Shown: positions 20,087 to 31,078, counted from the first letter of the stretch. The stretch is DNA of 64,000 nt from Undibacterium_A arcticum (GCF_042660705.1 NZ_JBHSUQ010000001.1), one strand, 5' to 3'. Program-made: numbers and translations. Notes: generated from the sequence alone by a model not told the origin.

Positions 20087-21226
20087 ATGCAGACTCAATC
20101 CATCAAAACCGTCGAATTCGAGCGCCCGCAAATGGATCGCGGCGCCAGTTGCACGGCCCAAGCGTGGGCGCGCACCCCGGCCACGCCGACGCAGGCAGAA
20201 AGAGCCGTGCTCAAAGAACGCATCAGACGCCTGCTGAAGGAGCGTGGAGCAGTGCTGGTCGCGCATTACTATGTCGATCCGGATATTCAGGATCTGGCCG
20301 AGGAGACCGGCGGCTGCGTGTCCGATTCGCTCGAAATGGCGCGCTTTGGACGCGATCACCCGGCCAAGACGCTGGTCGTCGCCGGCGTGCGTTTCATGGG
20401 CGAAACCGCGAAAATTCTCAGCCCTGAGAAACGCGTGCTGATGCCCGATTTGGACGCCACCTGTTCGCTTGACCTTGGCTGTCCGGCCGATGAATTCGCC
20501 GCCTTCTGCGATGCCCATCCCGACCGCACCGTGGTGGTGTACGCCAATACCAGCGCAGCGGTCAAGGCCCGCGCCGATTGGATGGTGACCTCGTCCATCG
20601 GACTGCAAATCGTGGCCCATCTGCACGCACAGGGCAAAAAAATCCTGTGGGCGCCGGACAAGCATCTGGGTAGTTATATCCAGAAGCAGACCGGCGCCGA
20701 CATGTTGCTGTGGCAGGGTTCCTGCTTGGTGCATGATGAATTCAAGGGCATCGAATTGGAATTGCTGAAGCGCGAGCATCCACACGCCAAGGTGCTGGTG
20801 CATCCGGAATCGCCGGCGGCGGTAGTGGCGCTGGCCGACGTGGTGGGCTCGACCTCGCAAATGATCGCCGCCGCGCAGACACTGGATGCGCAAGAATTCA
20901 TCGTCGCCACCGACAACGGCATCCTGCACAAGATGCGGTTGGCCGCGCCCGGCAAACGCTTCATCGAAGCGCCGACCTCCGGCAACAGCGCCACCTGCAA
21001 GAGCTGCGCACACTGTCCGTGGATGGCGATGAACGGACTGCAAAATCTGGCCGACGTGCTGGAAAATGGCGGTAACGAGATTCACGTCGACCCCGCCATC
21101 GGTAAGCTGGCGGTCAGAAGCATCGACCGCATGCTCGACTTCGCGGCACAACAAAAAGCCAAGGTGCGCCCAAGCAGCGATTTGGCACAAGAACAAAAAT
21201 TATTTTCAGGAATAGGTCCTGCATGA
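20087..21226 (+). CDS. nadA: Quinolinate synthase
   Basis: NadA condenses iminoaspartate with dihydroxyacetone phosphate to quinolinate using a [4Fe-4S] cluster. I choose ATG 20087 (MQTQSIKTVEFERPQ); the open frame begins earlier but lacks homology. The protein (379 residues) shows LVAHYYVDPDIQDLAEETGG, VAGVRFMGETAKIL, DLDATCSLDLGCP and the C-terminal SATCKSCAHCPWMAMNG; the three conserved cluster cysteines fall in these last segments. Its stop overlaps the nadC start (ATGA), so both are translated together. Iminoaspartate comes from NadB, encoded convergently at 23208. Confidence 0.96.
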   Translation: MQTQSIKTVEFERPQMDRGASCTAQAWARTPATPTQAERAVLKERIRRLLKERGAVLVAHYYVDPDIQDLAEETGGCVSDSLEMARFGRDHPAKTLVVAGVRFMGETAKILSPEKRVLMPDLDATCSLDLGCPADEFAAFCDAHPDRTVVVYANTSAAVKARADWMVTSSIGLQIVAHLHAQGKKILWAPDKHLGSYIQKQTGADMLLWQGSCLVHDEFKGIELELLKREHPHAKVLVHPESPAAVVALADVVGSTSQMIAAAQTLDAQEFIVATDNGILHKMRLAAPGKRFIEAPTSGNSATCKSCAHCPWMAMNGLQNLADVLENGGNEIHVDPAIGKLAVRSIDRMLDFAAQQKAKVRPSSDLAQEQKLFSGIGPA

Positions 21227-22100
21227 GCACCTTGAAGAATCCGCACGCGCCGTTCGATCCGGCGCTGGCCGCTGCATTTGAAGCCAATATCGCGGTAGCC
21301 TTGAGCGAAGATATCGGTAGCGGCGACCTCACCGGATTGCTGGTGCCGGAGAACGAACGGGTCAAGGCGCGCGTCATCGTACGTGAGGCCGCCGTGCTGT
21401 GCGGCGCCGCGTGGTTCGAGGGCGTGATGGTCAGCATCGATCCGCATATCCGTATCGACTGGCGCTATGAGGAAGGCCAGATGATGAGCGCCGACAGCGA
21501 GGTGTGCTCCATCGATGGCCCGGCACGCAGCCTGTTGACCGCTGAGCGGGCAGCGCTAAATTTCCTGCAGTTGCTGTCCGGCGTCGCCACCGCGACCCGC
21601 CGTTACGCCGACGTGGTCAAGGGCACCCGTGCCGCTGTGCTGGACACCCGCAAGACCTTGCCGGGGCTGCGACTTGCGCAAAAATATGCGGTGCGCGTCG
21701 GGGGCGGGCAGAACCAGCGGCTGGCGCTGTACGACGGCATCCTGATCAAGGAAAACCATATCGCCGCCGCTGGCGGCGTGACCCAGGCGGTGCTTGCGGC
21801 GCAAACCGTAAACCAGAAGCTGCCCACCGGCGTCGCGATCCAGGTTGAGGTCGAAGACCTGCAGGAACTCGAGCAGGCACTGGCGGCCGGCGCGACGTCG
21901 GTACTGCTCGATAATTTCACGCTGGACGCGATGCGCCAGGCAGTGCAGGTCACGGCGGGCAGGGCGCTGCTGGAAGCGTCCGGTGGCGTCAATCTGGAGA
22001 CCGTGCGCGCGATTGCGGAGACGGGGTCGACCGAATTTCGATCGGCAGCCTGACCAAGGACGTACGGGCGACCGATTATTCGCTGCGGATTGTGGGCTAG
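21223..22100 (+). CDS. nadC: Nicotinate-nucleotide pyrophosphorylase (carboxylating), C-terminal frameshift
   Basis: NadC joins quinolinate with PRPP to give nicotinate mononucleotide. Recognisable parts are ALSEDIGSGDLTG, RAALNFLQLLSGVAT, DTRKTLPGLR, KYAVRVGGGQNQRLALYDG, IKENHI and VEVEDLQELEQAL. The frame ends at 22053 after AETGSTEFRSAA. Adding one G to the run at 22023-22026 restores VDRISIGSLTKDVRATDYSL and the stop at 22100, the normal C-terminus containing substrate-binding residues. It overlaps nadA by four bases. The defect is at a G-run, likely a read error. Confidence 0.93.
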
Positions 22101-22119
22101 TTTAACGCCGCCTCTTCCA

Positions 22120-23049
22120 TCAGCGCCGCGCCAGCGGCGCGTAGTCTGGGAAAAATTCCCGCAACAGGAATTGCTGCAGTTCGCGGCTGTGTTCTGGTCT
22201 AGCGCTGAGTGTCACTTCCTTGCCCAGGCGATGTGAATCCCAGATAAAATCGTCCGACTTCTTGCTACGGATGATTTCGATCATTTTCTTCACCACTGCC
22301 GTTTCGATATCGAGCTCGCCACCCTGATCTACCGCGACCATCTGGCTCCAGTTTCGGCGGAAATTCGTGTTCCAGCCGCGGAACAGGAATTCGGCATGGT
22401 TCAGGCCAACATTGCGAAGCTGGAACAGGCCGCCGCTATCGTCGCGCTCCGCGCCGGGCCCGTGCTTTTGCGAGAACGTGACGTTTTCTCTCGCGATCCG
22501 ATTGGCGCGCTGGTTAGCGTCTTCGGCTGGCGGCGTGTTCTCGGTCTCGGTCGAAGGCGTCGGCTCGGCAGCGGCGCGGCGTTTCCGCGCCGCCTGCACG
22601 TAGGCAAACATGTCGTCGGGCGCGGATGCATCCGGTTTCGTGGCCGGCGCCGGTGCGGGCGCCGGTTCGGCGATCGCGTTTTGCGCTGCCGGGAGAGCGA
22701 TCGCGGCCGGATTTTCGGGTGTCTTGGCCTGCTTCGGCGGCGGGATTTTTTTCGGCCTGGGTGCAGTGGTTGGGGGCTTCGGCGGTGTCTTGCGCGCAGG
22801 CGCAGTCGGTTTCGGCCGCCGCTCGGTCGGATTGGCCGCCAGCGGCGACAGATAGACCATCGTGCCGCCGGCAGCCGCGCGCTGCGCCGGCTTGATAATC
22901 ATCGGGTCGCGATGCATGACAAACCAAAGTGCTATCCCGTGCATCAGAAGGCTCAGCAGGATGCCGGTCGCGATCGAACTGCGGCGCTTCGATGGGTTGC
23001 CATATGCAGGCGCGCCCAGCGTGCGCAGATCGGGGGAGTTTTTTGTCAT
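22120..23049 (-). CDS. Membrane-anchored proline-rich TonB-like protein, unknown function
   Basis: This is a 309-residue protein. One membrane segment near residues 25-45 (SIATGILLSLLMHGIALWFV) is preceded by a basic stretch, so the bulk is periplasmic. Residues 70-150 are a Pro/Lys/Ala-rich spacer like those in TonB and TolA, followed by a charged coiled region. A globular C-terminus (FLFRGWNTNFRRNWSQ, then ELDIETAVVKKMIEIIRSKK) is reminiscent of a TonB C-terminal domain but I cannot assign it. It is convergent with nadC (20 bases apart). No ExbB/ExbD genes are nearby. Confidence 0.75.
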   Translation of the reverse strand: MTKNSPDLRTLGAPAYGNPSKRRSSIATGILLSLLMHGIALWFVMHRDPMIIKPAQRAAAGGTMVYLSPLAANPTERRPKPTAPARKTPPKPPTTAPRPKKIPPPKQAKTPENPAAIALPAAQNAIAEPAPAPAPATKPDASAPDDMFAYVQAARKRRAAAEPTPSTETENTPPAEDANQRANRIARENVTFSQKHGPGAERDDSGGLFQLRNVGLNHAEFLFRGWNTNFRRNWSQMVAVDQGGELDIETAVVKKMIEIIRSKKSDDFIWDSHRLGKEVTLSARPEHSRELQQFLLREFFPDYAPLARR

Positions 23050-23121
23050 TGTTGCGAAGAGTGGCTATCCGGATGTGACGGCGCCCCGCTCCTGAAGTTC
23101 AAAAGGATCACGCTCTTGCCG

Positions 23122-23131
23122 GCATATACTC
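23122..23131 (-). repeat. GGAGTATATG intergenic motif, copy 3
   Basis: Exact motif on the minus strand between nadB and the TonB-like gene, 73 bases upstream of the latter's start. TTGACGGAGTATATG on that strand shows a possible -35 overlapping it. Confidence 0.6.
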
Positions 23132-23207
23132 CGTCAACAACGGCGTTAGCCCGCAAGTATAATCGTGAACCTCATCACATACTGTAACGAATTATTGCGC
23201 TTCAGAT

Positions 23208-24830
23208 TTAGCGCCGGGCCGGCGACAAGACGCTGGGCAAGGCCTTGGGCAAGGTCTCGGGATAATCGCGGCTAAAATGCAAGCCACGGCTTTCACGACG
23301 CGATAGCGCGCTTTCGATGATCAGCGACGCGACGTCGACCAGGTTGCGCAACTCCAGCAAATCGTGCGTGATGCGGAAATGGGCGTAATACTCGTCTATT
23401 TCTTCCTTCAGCAGCCGAATCCGGTGCTGCGCGCGCTCCAGTCGCTTGGTGGTACGCACGATGCCGACGTAGTTCCACATGAAGCGCCGCAACTCGTCCC
23501 AGTTGTGCGCGATCACGACCTCCTCATCGGCGTCGGTGACGCGGCTCTCGTCCCAGGCCGGCAACGGCGGCAGGTCGACCTTGGGCTGGCGTTCGATATC
23601 CTGCGCGGCCGCGCGGCCCATGACCAGGCATTCCAGCAGCGAATTGCTGGCCAGCCGGTTGGCGCCATGCAGGCCGGTGCAGGTGGTCTCGCCGACCGCA
23701 TACAAGCCGCGCAGGTCGGTGCGGGCATGTAAATCCGTGACGACGCCGCCACAGGTGAAGTGGACCGCCGGCACGATCGGGATTGGTTGTTTCGTGATGT
23801 CGATGCCGAATGCGAGGCAACGCGCATAGATCGTCGGGAAATGTTCTTTCAGGAACTCCGGCGACTTGTGGCTGATGTCGAGGTGGACATAATCGAGCCC
23901 GCGCTTCTTCATTTCAAAGTCGATGGCGCGTGCCACCACGTCGCGCGGCGCCAGTTCGGCGCGCGCGTCGTGGGCCGGCATGAAGCGGGTGCCGGCGGCG
24001 GCGCCAGCTTCCGGCGGCAGGACCAGTAGACCGCCTTCGCCGCGGATCGCCTCGGTGATCAGGAAGGATTTGGCATACGGGTGGTACAGGCAGGTCGGAT
24101 GGAACTGGATGAACTCCATATTCGACACGCGGCAACCGGCGCGCCACGCCATCGCGATGCCGTCACCGGTCGCGGTGTCCGGGTTGGTGGTGTATAGGTA
24201 GACCTTGCCGGCGCCGCCAGTGGCCAGCACCGTTTGATCGGCGGCAAAAGTGAGCACCTGGCCGGTGGCTTCATCCTGCACGTACAGACCGTAGCACTGC
24301 GACGCGCCGTGACGAGATGCATGCGCGGCGACGATCTTGTCGGAGGTGATGAGGTCGATCGCACAGTGATGCTCGAACAGGCTGATGTTCGGATGCGAGC
24401 GGACTTTCTGTTCCAGCGTGACCTGCACCGCATGGCCGGTGGCGTCGGCGGCGTGGATGATGCGACGCTGGCTGTGGCCACCTTCGCGGGTCAGGTGATA
24501 ACCCATTTCGGCCGAGTCGTCGCGGGTGAACGGCACGCCTTGTGCGATCAACCATTCGACCGCTTCGCGCCCGTGTTCGACGATGTAGCGGGTGGCTGGT
24601 TCATCGCACAAACCGCCACCGGCGATCAGCGTATCCGAGATGTGTTCGCCGTAGCTGTCGTGCGAATCGAGCACTGCGGCGATACCGCCCTGCGCCCAGT
24701 TGCTGGCGCCATCGAGCAGCGCGCGCTTGGAAATGACTGCGACTTTGCGTGTTTCTGCCAGATGCAGGGCGACCGACAGACCGGCCAAGCCGCTGCCGAC
24801 GATGGCGACATCAAATTTCATGAGATTCAT
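23208..24830 (-). CDS. nadB: L-aspartate oxidase
   Basis: This FAD enzyme oxidises L-aspartate to iminoaspartate, the first step of NAD synthesis, feeding NadA. The 540 residues begin with the dinucleotide-binding fold VAIVGSGLAGLSVAL. Family marks are SNWAQGGIAAV, AQGVPFTRDD, REGGHSQRRIIHAADATG, MEFIQFHPTCLY, FLITEAIRGEGG and HGANRLASNSLLECLV. The C-terminal helical domain (NYVGIVRTTKRLERA) is complete. Met 4 (MKFDVAIVG) is an equally likely start. The frame is intact. Confidence 0.96.
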   Translation of the reverse strand: MNLMKFDVAIVGSGLAGLSVALHLAETRKVAVISKRALLDGASNWAQGGIAAVLDSHDSYGEHISDTLIAGGGLCDEPATRYIVEHGREAVEWLIAQGVPFTRDDSAEMGYHLTREGGHSQRRIIHAADATGHAVQVTLEQKVRSHPNISLFEHHCAIDLITSDKIVAAHASRHGASQCYGLYVQDEATGQVLTFAADQTVLATGGAGKVYLYTTNPDTATGDGIAMAWRAGCRVSNMEFIQFHPTCLYHPYAKSFLITEAIRGEGGLLVLPPEAGAAAGTRFMPAHDARAELAPRDVVARAIDFEMKKRGLDYVHLDISHKSPEFLKEHFPTIYARCLAFGIDITKQPIPIVPAVHFTCGGVVTDLHARTDLRGLYAVGETTCTGLHGANRLASNSLLECLVMGRAAAQDIERQPKVDLPPLPAWDESRVTDADEEVVIAHNWDELRRFMWNYVGIVRTTKRLERAQHRIRLLKEEIDEYYAHFRITHDLLELRNLVDVASLIIESALSRRESRGLHFSRDYPETLPKALPSVLSPARR

Positions 24831-24934
24831 TTATTGAAATTGCGATAATTGCGATTGGTAGCGCGACCAATGACTATAGTCGATTTGGCGAGATTTTGCC
24901 GTGGATCGTGTTGCTGCATGATAATTGAACGGCT

Positions 24935-27573
24935 TCAGGCGACCAGGAAATTACGTGGAAAGCGCAGCAGCTCCTCGGCTTCGTCGGCAGAAATGGCGGG
25001 CGAGAACGCATAACCCTGTCCCAGATTGCAACCCAGTCTATTGAGCTGTTTCACATGCTCAATGGTTTCGACCCCCTCTGCAACGGTCTCCAGATTCAGG
25101 GCCTTGGATAACGCGACGATCAGCCGCACGATCTCGGCATCGCCCTTATTTTCTCCCAGTCCATGTACGAACGCGCGATCGATTTCAGCACGTCGATCGG
25201 GAGTCGCTGCAGATAGGCGAGCGACGAATAACCGGTACCAAAATCGTCCAGCGCCAGACGCAGCCCCAGCTTTTTCAACATTGTCAGGTTTTCTATGGTC
25301 TGCACCGGATTGGCCATGACCGCGGTTTCGGTCAATTCGAGCTCCAGCGATTGCGGACGGATATGACTGGTGGAAAGGATGCGCGTAACTTCGGTCAGGA
25401 AAGATGAATGCAACAACTGACGCATCGACACATTGACCGCGATAGTGATATTACCCATGCCCGGGTATTGCTCTTGCCAAGTGGCAAATTGTTGGCAAGC
25501 CTGTTCCAACACCCATAAGCCGATTGGTACGATCACGCCGGAATGTTCGGCGATCGGGATGAATTCGGCCGGCGAAATATGACCATATTCCGGGCTGTCC
25601 CAACGCAGCAGCAATTCGAAACCTTGCAAGCGCCCCGTCTGCAGGCAGGCCTTGGGCTGGTACGCCACAGTCAGTTCGTTGCGTTCCAGCGCAAAGCGCA
25701 GCGCGACGTCCATCTGAGCGCGCTTGGTGGTGCGGCTTTGCAGTGCCGAATCGAAAATTTCAACACGATTGTGGCCCAACTCCTTGGCCTGGTACATCGC
25801 GGCATCGGCATCGTGGATCAGTTCGGCCGGGCTGGTATGGTCCGACCGCAGCATCGCGACGCCGATGCTGCTGCCAATCTTGACCAAGACGTCGTCGACT
25901 ACCAACGGCAGCGACATGGCTTGCAGCAACGATTGCGCCTTGGCGTTCGCTTCCAGCATTGATGCATTGGTGAGGACCACGAACTCGTCGCCGCCAAAGC
26001 GGGCAAAAAAAGTCGGATGGGTGCAAATGCGCCTGAATCCGGTGCGTGATTTCCTTCAGGCATTTGTCCCCGAACTCGTGACCGTGGATGTCGTTGACGT
26101 TTTTGAAACCGTCCAGATCGCAGAACAGCAGCGCCAATTTCAGGTGATGTCCACGCGTGCGGTCGATCGCGTCGCTGATTTCTTCGAGCAGATAACGGCG
26201 GTTTGGCAGGCCGGTCAGCGGATCGTGCAAGGCCTGATGTTTCATCCGCAGTTCGAATTCCTTGCGGGTGGTCACATTACGCGTGACGTCGAGCACACCG
26301 ACCGTTTCACCCTGTGCGTCGCGCAGCGGGTATTTATTGGTGCGGTACCATCGTTGGGCATTCTGGCGCCAGAATCCCTCGCTCTCCAGGTCTTCCAGCG
26401 GCTCGCCCGACTCGATCACAGCGGTGTCCTGCTGGTGGATTTTTCAGCAACCTCATGCGCCTTCGCCTCCTGGCCTTCCAGCACCCGGTTCAGCAATACC
26501 TCATAGACCGTTTTGCCACGTACTTCATCTTCGGATGAAAAACCGAAGCGCCTTTGGAAACCGACGTTACTGATCGTAAAGCGACCGTCGGTATCCTTGG
26601 CGTAAATCATCGCCGGATTATGGTCCAGCACCGCGTGCAGCAAAGCGCGCTCCTGCTCCAGCTTCAGCTCCGCGGTGCGCCTGAGCGTCACATCCTTGGT
26701 GCCGAACACGAGGCCATGAATGGCTGGATCGTGCATCATGTTGTAGCCGCGCGTTTCGAGCCATAACCATGTGCCGTTCTTATGCTGCATGCGGTGACAG
26801 ATGAAGATGCTGCTGTTGGGCGTCTGCGCCAGGAAGCGCAATTTTTCCTGATGCTCCTTCAGGTCGTCCGGATGCACTTTCGGCTGCACATGCGCTTGCG
26901 TGATTTCGTCGACCGTATAGCCGAGCATGTCCTGGATCGCCGGACTGATGAACATCGGTGTGTAATGGTCGTCCGTCATCAGGAATACGTGCTGGGTCAC
27001 ATGCACGATCGCTTCAAAGCGCGCGCTGTTGGTCCTGGCGTGGCGAATTGCGGAGACATTGATCAGCAGCACGCGCGACAGCAGGATCGACAGCATACCG
27101 ATGAACAGAATCTGGAACAGCGAGGGTAGCCAGTCGCCAAGCGGCATACCGATGGCGAGACTGAGCCCGCATCCGATCAGCGCCAGCGCTGTCAATGGCG
27201 CTACCGCCAGCCAGCCTTCGACCACCAGCGGGAATAATGCCGCCATCGCCACCAGCCAGGGCCAGGGCAGTGCCGGGACCGTGCGTTGCAGCGTTAACAC
27301 CGTAATGATCAGGTTGGCGACCACAAATTCCAGCAGCACCTGACCGCGGCCGATCGCCACGGCTTTAAAGCGAAAGAAACGCGCCAGCGTCGCAAAGAAC
27401 AGGAACATCAGGCAGATGCCGGCGATGCTGCTGGTATCCGATAACACCGGTAATTGCCCGTATGACGACATGGCCAGCTGCAGCAACAGTGTCACATAAA
27501 AAATAGGCGACACCAGGCGGAATATTTCAACCCCGGTGATGATGTCCTTGAACGGTAAAAAATTGCGTTTCAT
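24935..27573 (-). CDS. Membrane PAS-PAS-GGDEF-EAL cyclic-di-GMP protein, three frameshifts
   Basis: Residues 1-190 hold five or six membrane helices, followed by two PAS domains (DHYTPMFISPAIQDMLGY and DHNPAMIYAKDTDGRF). A GGDEF domain (DPLTGLPNRRYL) and an EAL domain (GFELLLRWDSPEYG, ELTETAVM, LDDFGTGYSSLAYLQRLP and LNLETVAEGVE) follow. The signature expected as FARFGGDEF is interrupted exactly there by an expanded A-run (seven As at 26005-26011). Two contracted runs, at 26440-26444 and 25183-25185, break the PAS-GGDEF linker and the late EAL domain. Repaired, it is one protein of about 880 residues. GGDEF makes and EAL degrades c-di-GMP; both motifs look complete once repaired (EAL core reads ELLLR and is conserved). 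Three run-length defects in one gene favour errors over decay. Confidence 0.88.
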
Positions 27574-27576
27574 CGT

Positions 27577-28791
27577 TTAGTTGTCTGGCAGCACCGGTCT
27601 GATCCGGACTGCCGCTTCCTTGGCGTGACGCCGTGCGGTGCCGACATCATCGGCGCTGGCGAGCGCGACACCCATGCGACGGCGCGCGAACGATTCCGGC
27701 TTGCCGAACAGCCGGATATCGACGCCCGGCACCCTCAACGCGTCGGCCACCCCTTCAAACGCGATGCCGAGTGCCTCGTGCTGGCCGTAGATCACGGCTG
27801 ACGCTGCCGGGTTCCTCAACGCAACATTGACCGGCAGGCCGAGTATCGCCTTTGCGTGCAGTTCGAACTCGCTCTGCACCTGGCTCGCCATCGTCACCAT
27901 GCCGGTATCGTGCGGCCGCGGACTGACCTCGGAGAACCACACCATATCGCCTTTGACAAACAATTCGACCCCAAAAATGCCGAGACCGCCGAGATTGTCA
28001 GTCACTTTTTGGGAGATTTCGCGTGCCTTGGCGAGCGCCGCCGCGGGCATCGGATGCGGTTGCCACGATTCGACGTAATCGCCTTTTACCTGCAGATGGC
28101 CGATCGGTTCGCAGAAATGGGTTTCGACTGCGCCATCGGCGCCGATGGCGCGTACCGTCAACTGGGTGATCTCGTAGTCGAAATCGATGAAGCCTTCGAC
28201 GATTACCCGGCCAGCGCCGACTCGTCCGCCGGCCGCCGCATAGTCCCAGGCGTCGGCAACTTCGTCCGCGGCGTCGATCTTGGACTGGCCCTTGCCGGAC
28301 GATGACATGACCGGCTTGATCAGGCAGGGAAAACCGATCTCGGCGCACGCGGCCTTCAATTCCGCCAGCGTGTCGGCGAAACGGTAGGGTGACGTCGGCT
28401 GGCCCAATTCTTCCGCCGCCAGTCGTCGAATGCCTTCGCGGTTCATGGTCAGCCAGGCGGCGCGTGCGGTCGGAATCACATTGACCTTGCCGGCGCGCTC
28501 CAGGTCGACCAGGGTCTGGGTGGCGATCGCTTCGATTTCAGGCACGACCAGATCGGGTTGCTCTTGCGCGATCAGGGCCGCCAGCGCCTTGCCGTCCGTC
28601 ATGTCGATCACATGAGCGCGGTGCGCCACCTGATGGCCGGGCGCGCCCGGATAACGGTCCACCGCAATCACTTCGACGCCCAGCCTCTGCAGCGCAATGA
28701 TGACCTCTTTGCCAAGCTCGCCCGAACCGAGCAACATGACTTTGGTGGCGGACGGCGATAAGGGCGTGCCAAGGCGGTTCGGTATCTTCAT
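27577..28791 (-). CDS. purT: Formate-dependent phosphoribosylglycinamide formyltransferase
   Basis: This ATP-grasp enzyme formylates GAR using formate and ATP in purine synthesis. The start is ATG 28791 (MKIPNRLGTPLS, then VMLLGSGELGKEV); the frame extends 165 bases further upstream without homology. The 404 residues show AVDRYPGAPGHQVAHRAHVIDM, VVPEIEAIAT, CLIKPVMSSSGKGQS and EVSPRPHDTGMVTMASQ, all typical. The stop lies three bases before the PAS-GGDEF-EAL start region, so the two genes may share a transcript. Confidence 0.96.
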   Translation of the reverse strand: MKIPNRLGTPLSPSATKVMLLGSGELGKEVIIALQRLGVEVIAVDRYPGAPGHQVAHRAHVIDMTDGKALAALIAQEQPDLVVPEIEAIATQTLVDLERAGKVNVIPTARAAWLTMNREGIRRLAAEELGQPTSPYRFADTLAELKAACAEIGFPCLIKPVMSSSGKGQSKIDAADEVADAWDYAAAGGRVGAGRVIVEGFIDFDYEITQLTVRAIGADGAVETHFCEPIGHLQVKGDYVESWQPHPMPAAALAKAREISQKVTDNLGGLGIFGVELFVKGDMVWFSEVSPRPHDTGMVTMASQVQSEFELHAKAILGLPVNVALRNPAASAVIYGQHEALGIAFEGVADALRVPGVDIRLFGKPESFARRRMGVALASADDVGTARRHAKEAAVRIRPVLPDN

Positions 28792-29016
28792 ATGGGCTGT
28801 CGGGAATGGAGGTCGGATGCTAGTCGAAATTAAACAAACAGGCACGGGTGATTGCCCTGAGGAAAATCTGTTTGGGCAATAAAATGGCGTAACCGACAAT
28901 ATCAAATTTTTGCAGTTTTGGACAGCCAAACCGTCATGCTTGCTGCAGAGCAGCATATGCTAAACAGTCGGCGCTTCATGGTTTGCGCTGCGTTGATTCA
29001 ATGCGAACCGATGCGT

Positions 29017-29479
29017 TTAATTGTGTATTTGCGGTATCAAAAAACGGTCCAGCTGATTCGCAAAAAGCTGCCGGTCGCGTTGGCTAAACGGCGCGGGGCC
29101 GCCAGTTTCGAACCCGCTGCTGCGCAGTTCCTGCATCAGGTTGCGCGTGCTGAGGCGCTCACGGATGTTGTCCGTGGTATAGAAATCGCCGTGCGGATCG
29201 AGTGCATGCGCACCCTTTGCCAGCACCTCGGCCGCCAGCGGAATGTCGGTCGTGACCACCAGGTCGCCGACCTGAACCAGCGCCACAATCTTGTTGTCGG
29301 CGACATCAAAACCGGACGGCACCTGAAGCGTCCTGATCAACAGTGACAAACAGTGACGGCGCAATGCGGTGCGTCTTGTTGGCGACCAGTGTGAGCATGC
29401 AGGAAGTGCGTTGCGCGGCGCGAAACAGGATTTCCTTGATGACGAGCGGACAGGCGTCGGCATCGATCCAGATTTGCAT
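29017..29479 (-). CDS. YaiI/YqxD family (DUF188) protein, frameshifted by a 10-bp repeat
   Basis: The start ATG 29479 gives MQIWIDADACPLVIKEILFR, the family N-terminus with its PIN-like aspartates. After KTHRIAPSL the frame enters VTVCHC and stops at 29337. The rest of the family (RTLQVPSGFDVADNKIVALV, then VVTTDIPLAAEVL and ALDPHGDFYT) follows in another frame to 29017. At the break CAGTGAC occurs twice, ten bases apart (29341-29347 and 29351-29357); removing one ten-base unit restores PSLLIRTLQVP. This looks like a real tandem duplication, not a run-length error. Function of the family is unknown. Confidence 0.82.
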
Positions 29480-29618
29480 GTGGTGTCCAGTGGAAGGCGG
29501 ACGTCGCTTTCGTGACGATCCGTTTTGGCCTGCGTGGCATATTACGATGATTTTTTATCATCGCAATACACCATCCAGTATTTTTTAATGCCCAATGACT
29601 GCGCGGGGAATACGCCTG

Positions 29619-29642
29619 TTTTGACAGATACTCCTGTCAAAA
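29619..29642. terminator. Hairpin 28 bases after spoVR
   Basis: TTTTGACAG and CTGTCAAAA (nine pairs, six-base loop) form a perfect stem. It stands at the end of the prkA-DUF444-spoVR operon. The stem is AT-rich and ends in A or T runs, so termination is plausible but not certain. Confidence 0.5.
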
Positions 29643-29669
29643 TGCAGGTAATTCGGTGACCGGGAGCGC

Positions 29670-31078
29670 CTAGCTCGCAAAATTGCTCTTGCTGCTGACG
29701 CGGCGCGGGTCGCCGCGACGATCGACCGTATGCAAGGTCACTGGGCGGCGCCAGATGCGTTCGACGTAATCGAGGACCCGCATCGCACTGTCGGTGTCGA
29801 GGCCGCCACCGTCGCTATTGGAATCGTGCGTCAGTTCCAGGCTGCCGTCGAGGTGCAGCAGGCTGGCAGCCACCCTTGGTGCGCCGTAATTGAATTTGGG
29901 CGCGAGGATCGCTTCTCGCACCGCGTGAATGTCGCGGTCGGCGATCTTGATTTCACCATCCTGATCGGCCTGATAGACGAACAGTCCCAATTTTTCCGCC
30001 AGGTCCTCGTCGAGATAATTGCGGATGAAGCCGAAGTCGTCCTCTTCCTTGCATATTTGGCGCGCCGCCGCCAGGCCGCGGGTTTCGATGATGTGTTCCC
30101 ACATCGAAAAGCCGAGGTGATACGGGTTGATCGACAACGCGACCTGGTCTCCGCTGGCATACGGTCGCACCACGTCGGAGTGGGCCTTGATGGCGGACAG
30201 ATACAAGTCGTGCGGCAGAAAATCGGCCTCGCGCAGCAGTCGTGCATGCCAGTACGAGGCCCAGCCCTCGTTCATGATCTGGCAGGCAAAGACTGGATAA
30301 AAATAATACGATTCTTCGCGCACAGCGAGGAAGATGTCGCGCTCCCAGCCTTCCAGATCGGGCGCATAGTTGGCGATGAACCACAGCAGATCGTATTCCG
30401 GTTGCGGCGGAATCGGCGCGCGTGAATATGTCGGCTGCGGTCTCGATGCCGTTTTCTCGCCAGGCAGATTCTGGTAGCGCTTCTGAAAAGCGGCGGGTTC
30501 GAAGCCAGCGCCGGCAGGTACCGCGCCGTTGTTGGTGTCGTACGGGCGGCGGTGCAATTCCTGATTAATGTCGATATGCGGCTCCAGCGCCAGCGCTGCA
30601 TCAAGGATCGCTTCGACCCGTTGCTGACCGTACTGTGTCAGCGCAGCCTCGATCCGATGTGCACGTGCTGCGGCCTGCTCCAGAATATGACCGCCGGCCA
30701 TTTCCATGAAGCGGGCGAACAGATGGTTGTTCTTGGCGAAATCGGCATGGCCAAGCACATGGGCGGTGACCAGCGTATTTCCGGTAGCGAGTTGTTCTCG
30801 ACCAGATAGGCATGGCAGGGGTCGCCCGGAAACATCACCTCGAAGATACGGGAATGTCCCATGCTCTGGCGGATCAGCTGATGGATGTAACGCACGCCGA
30901 ACGACCAGTGGCGCATCCGTACCGGTAGCCCATAGACGGCGATTTCCATCATGAAATTGTTCGGGACCAGTTCAAAATCGACCGGGTAAAAATCCAGGCC
31001 GAGCTTGGTCGCGAGCTGCTCGATGCGCTCGGCATAATCCTTCAGTACAGGGGCGGGTGTGTTCATGGGTGTGCTCAT
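29670..31078 (-). CDS. SpoVR family protein (YcgB-like), one frameshift
   Basis: ATG 31078 overlaps the DUF444 stop (ATGA). The first part reads LGLDFYPVDFELVPNNFMMEIAVYGLP, then MRHWSFGVRY and HAYLVENNSLPE. One A lost at 30778-30780 shifts the frame; the second part continues TLVTAHVLGHADFAKNN to the end at 29670, including WMSYWH-like NEGWASYWHARLL and SINPYHLGFSMWEHI. Repaired length is about 468 residues, shorter than E. coli YcgB (510). The His/Glu-rich core suggests metal binding. The biochemical activity is unknown; the operon with PrkA and DUF444 is induced by stress and starvation in enterobacteria. Confidence 0.9.

Noticed and set aside
28792..28956. Longer N-terminus for PurT
   Set aside because: The extra residues do not match the family; ATG 28791 gives the standard start.
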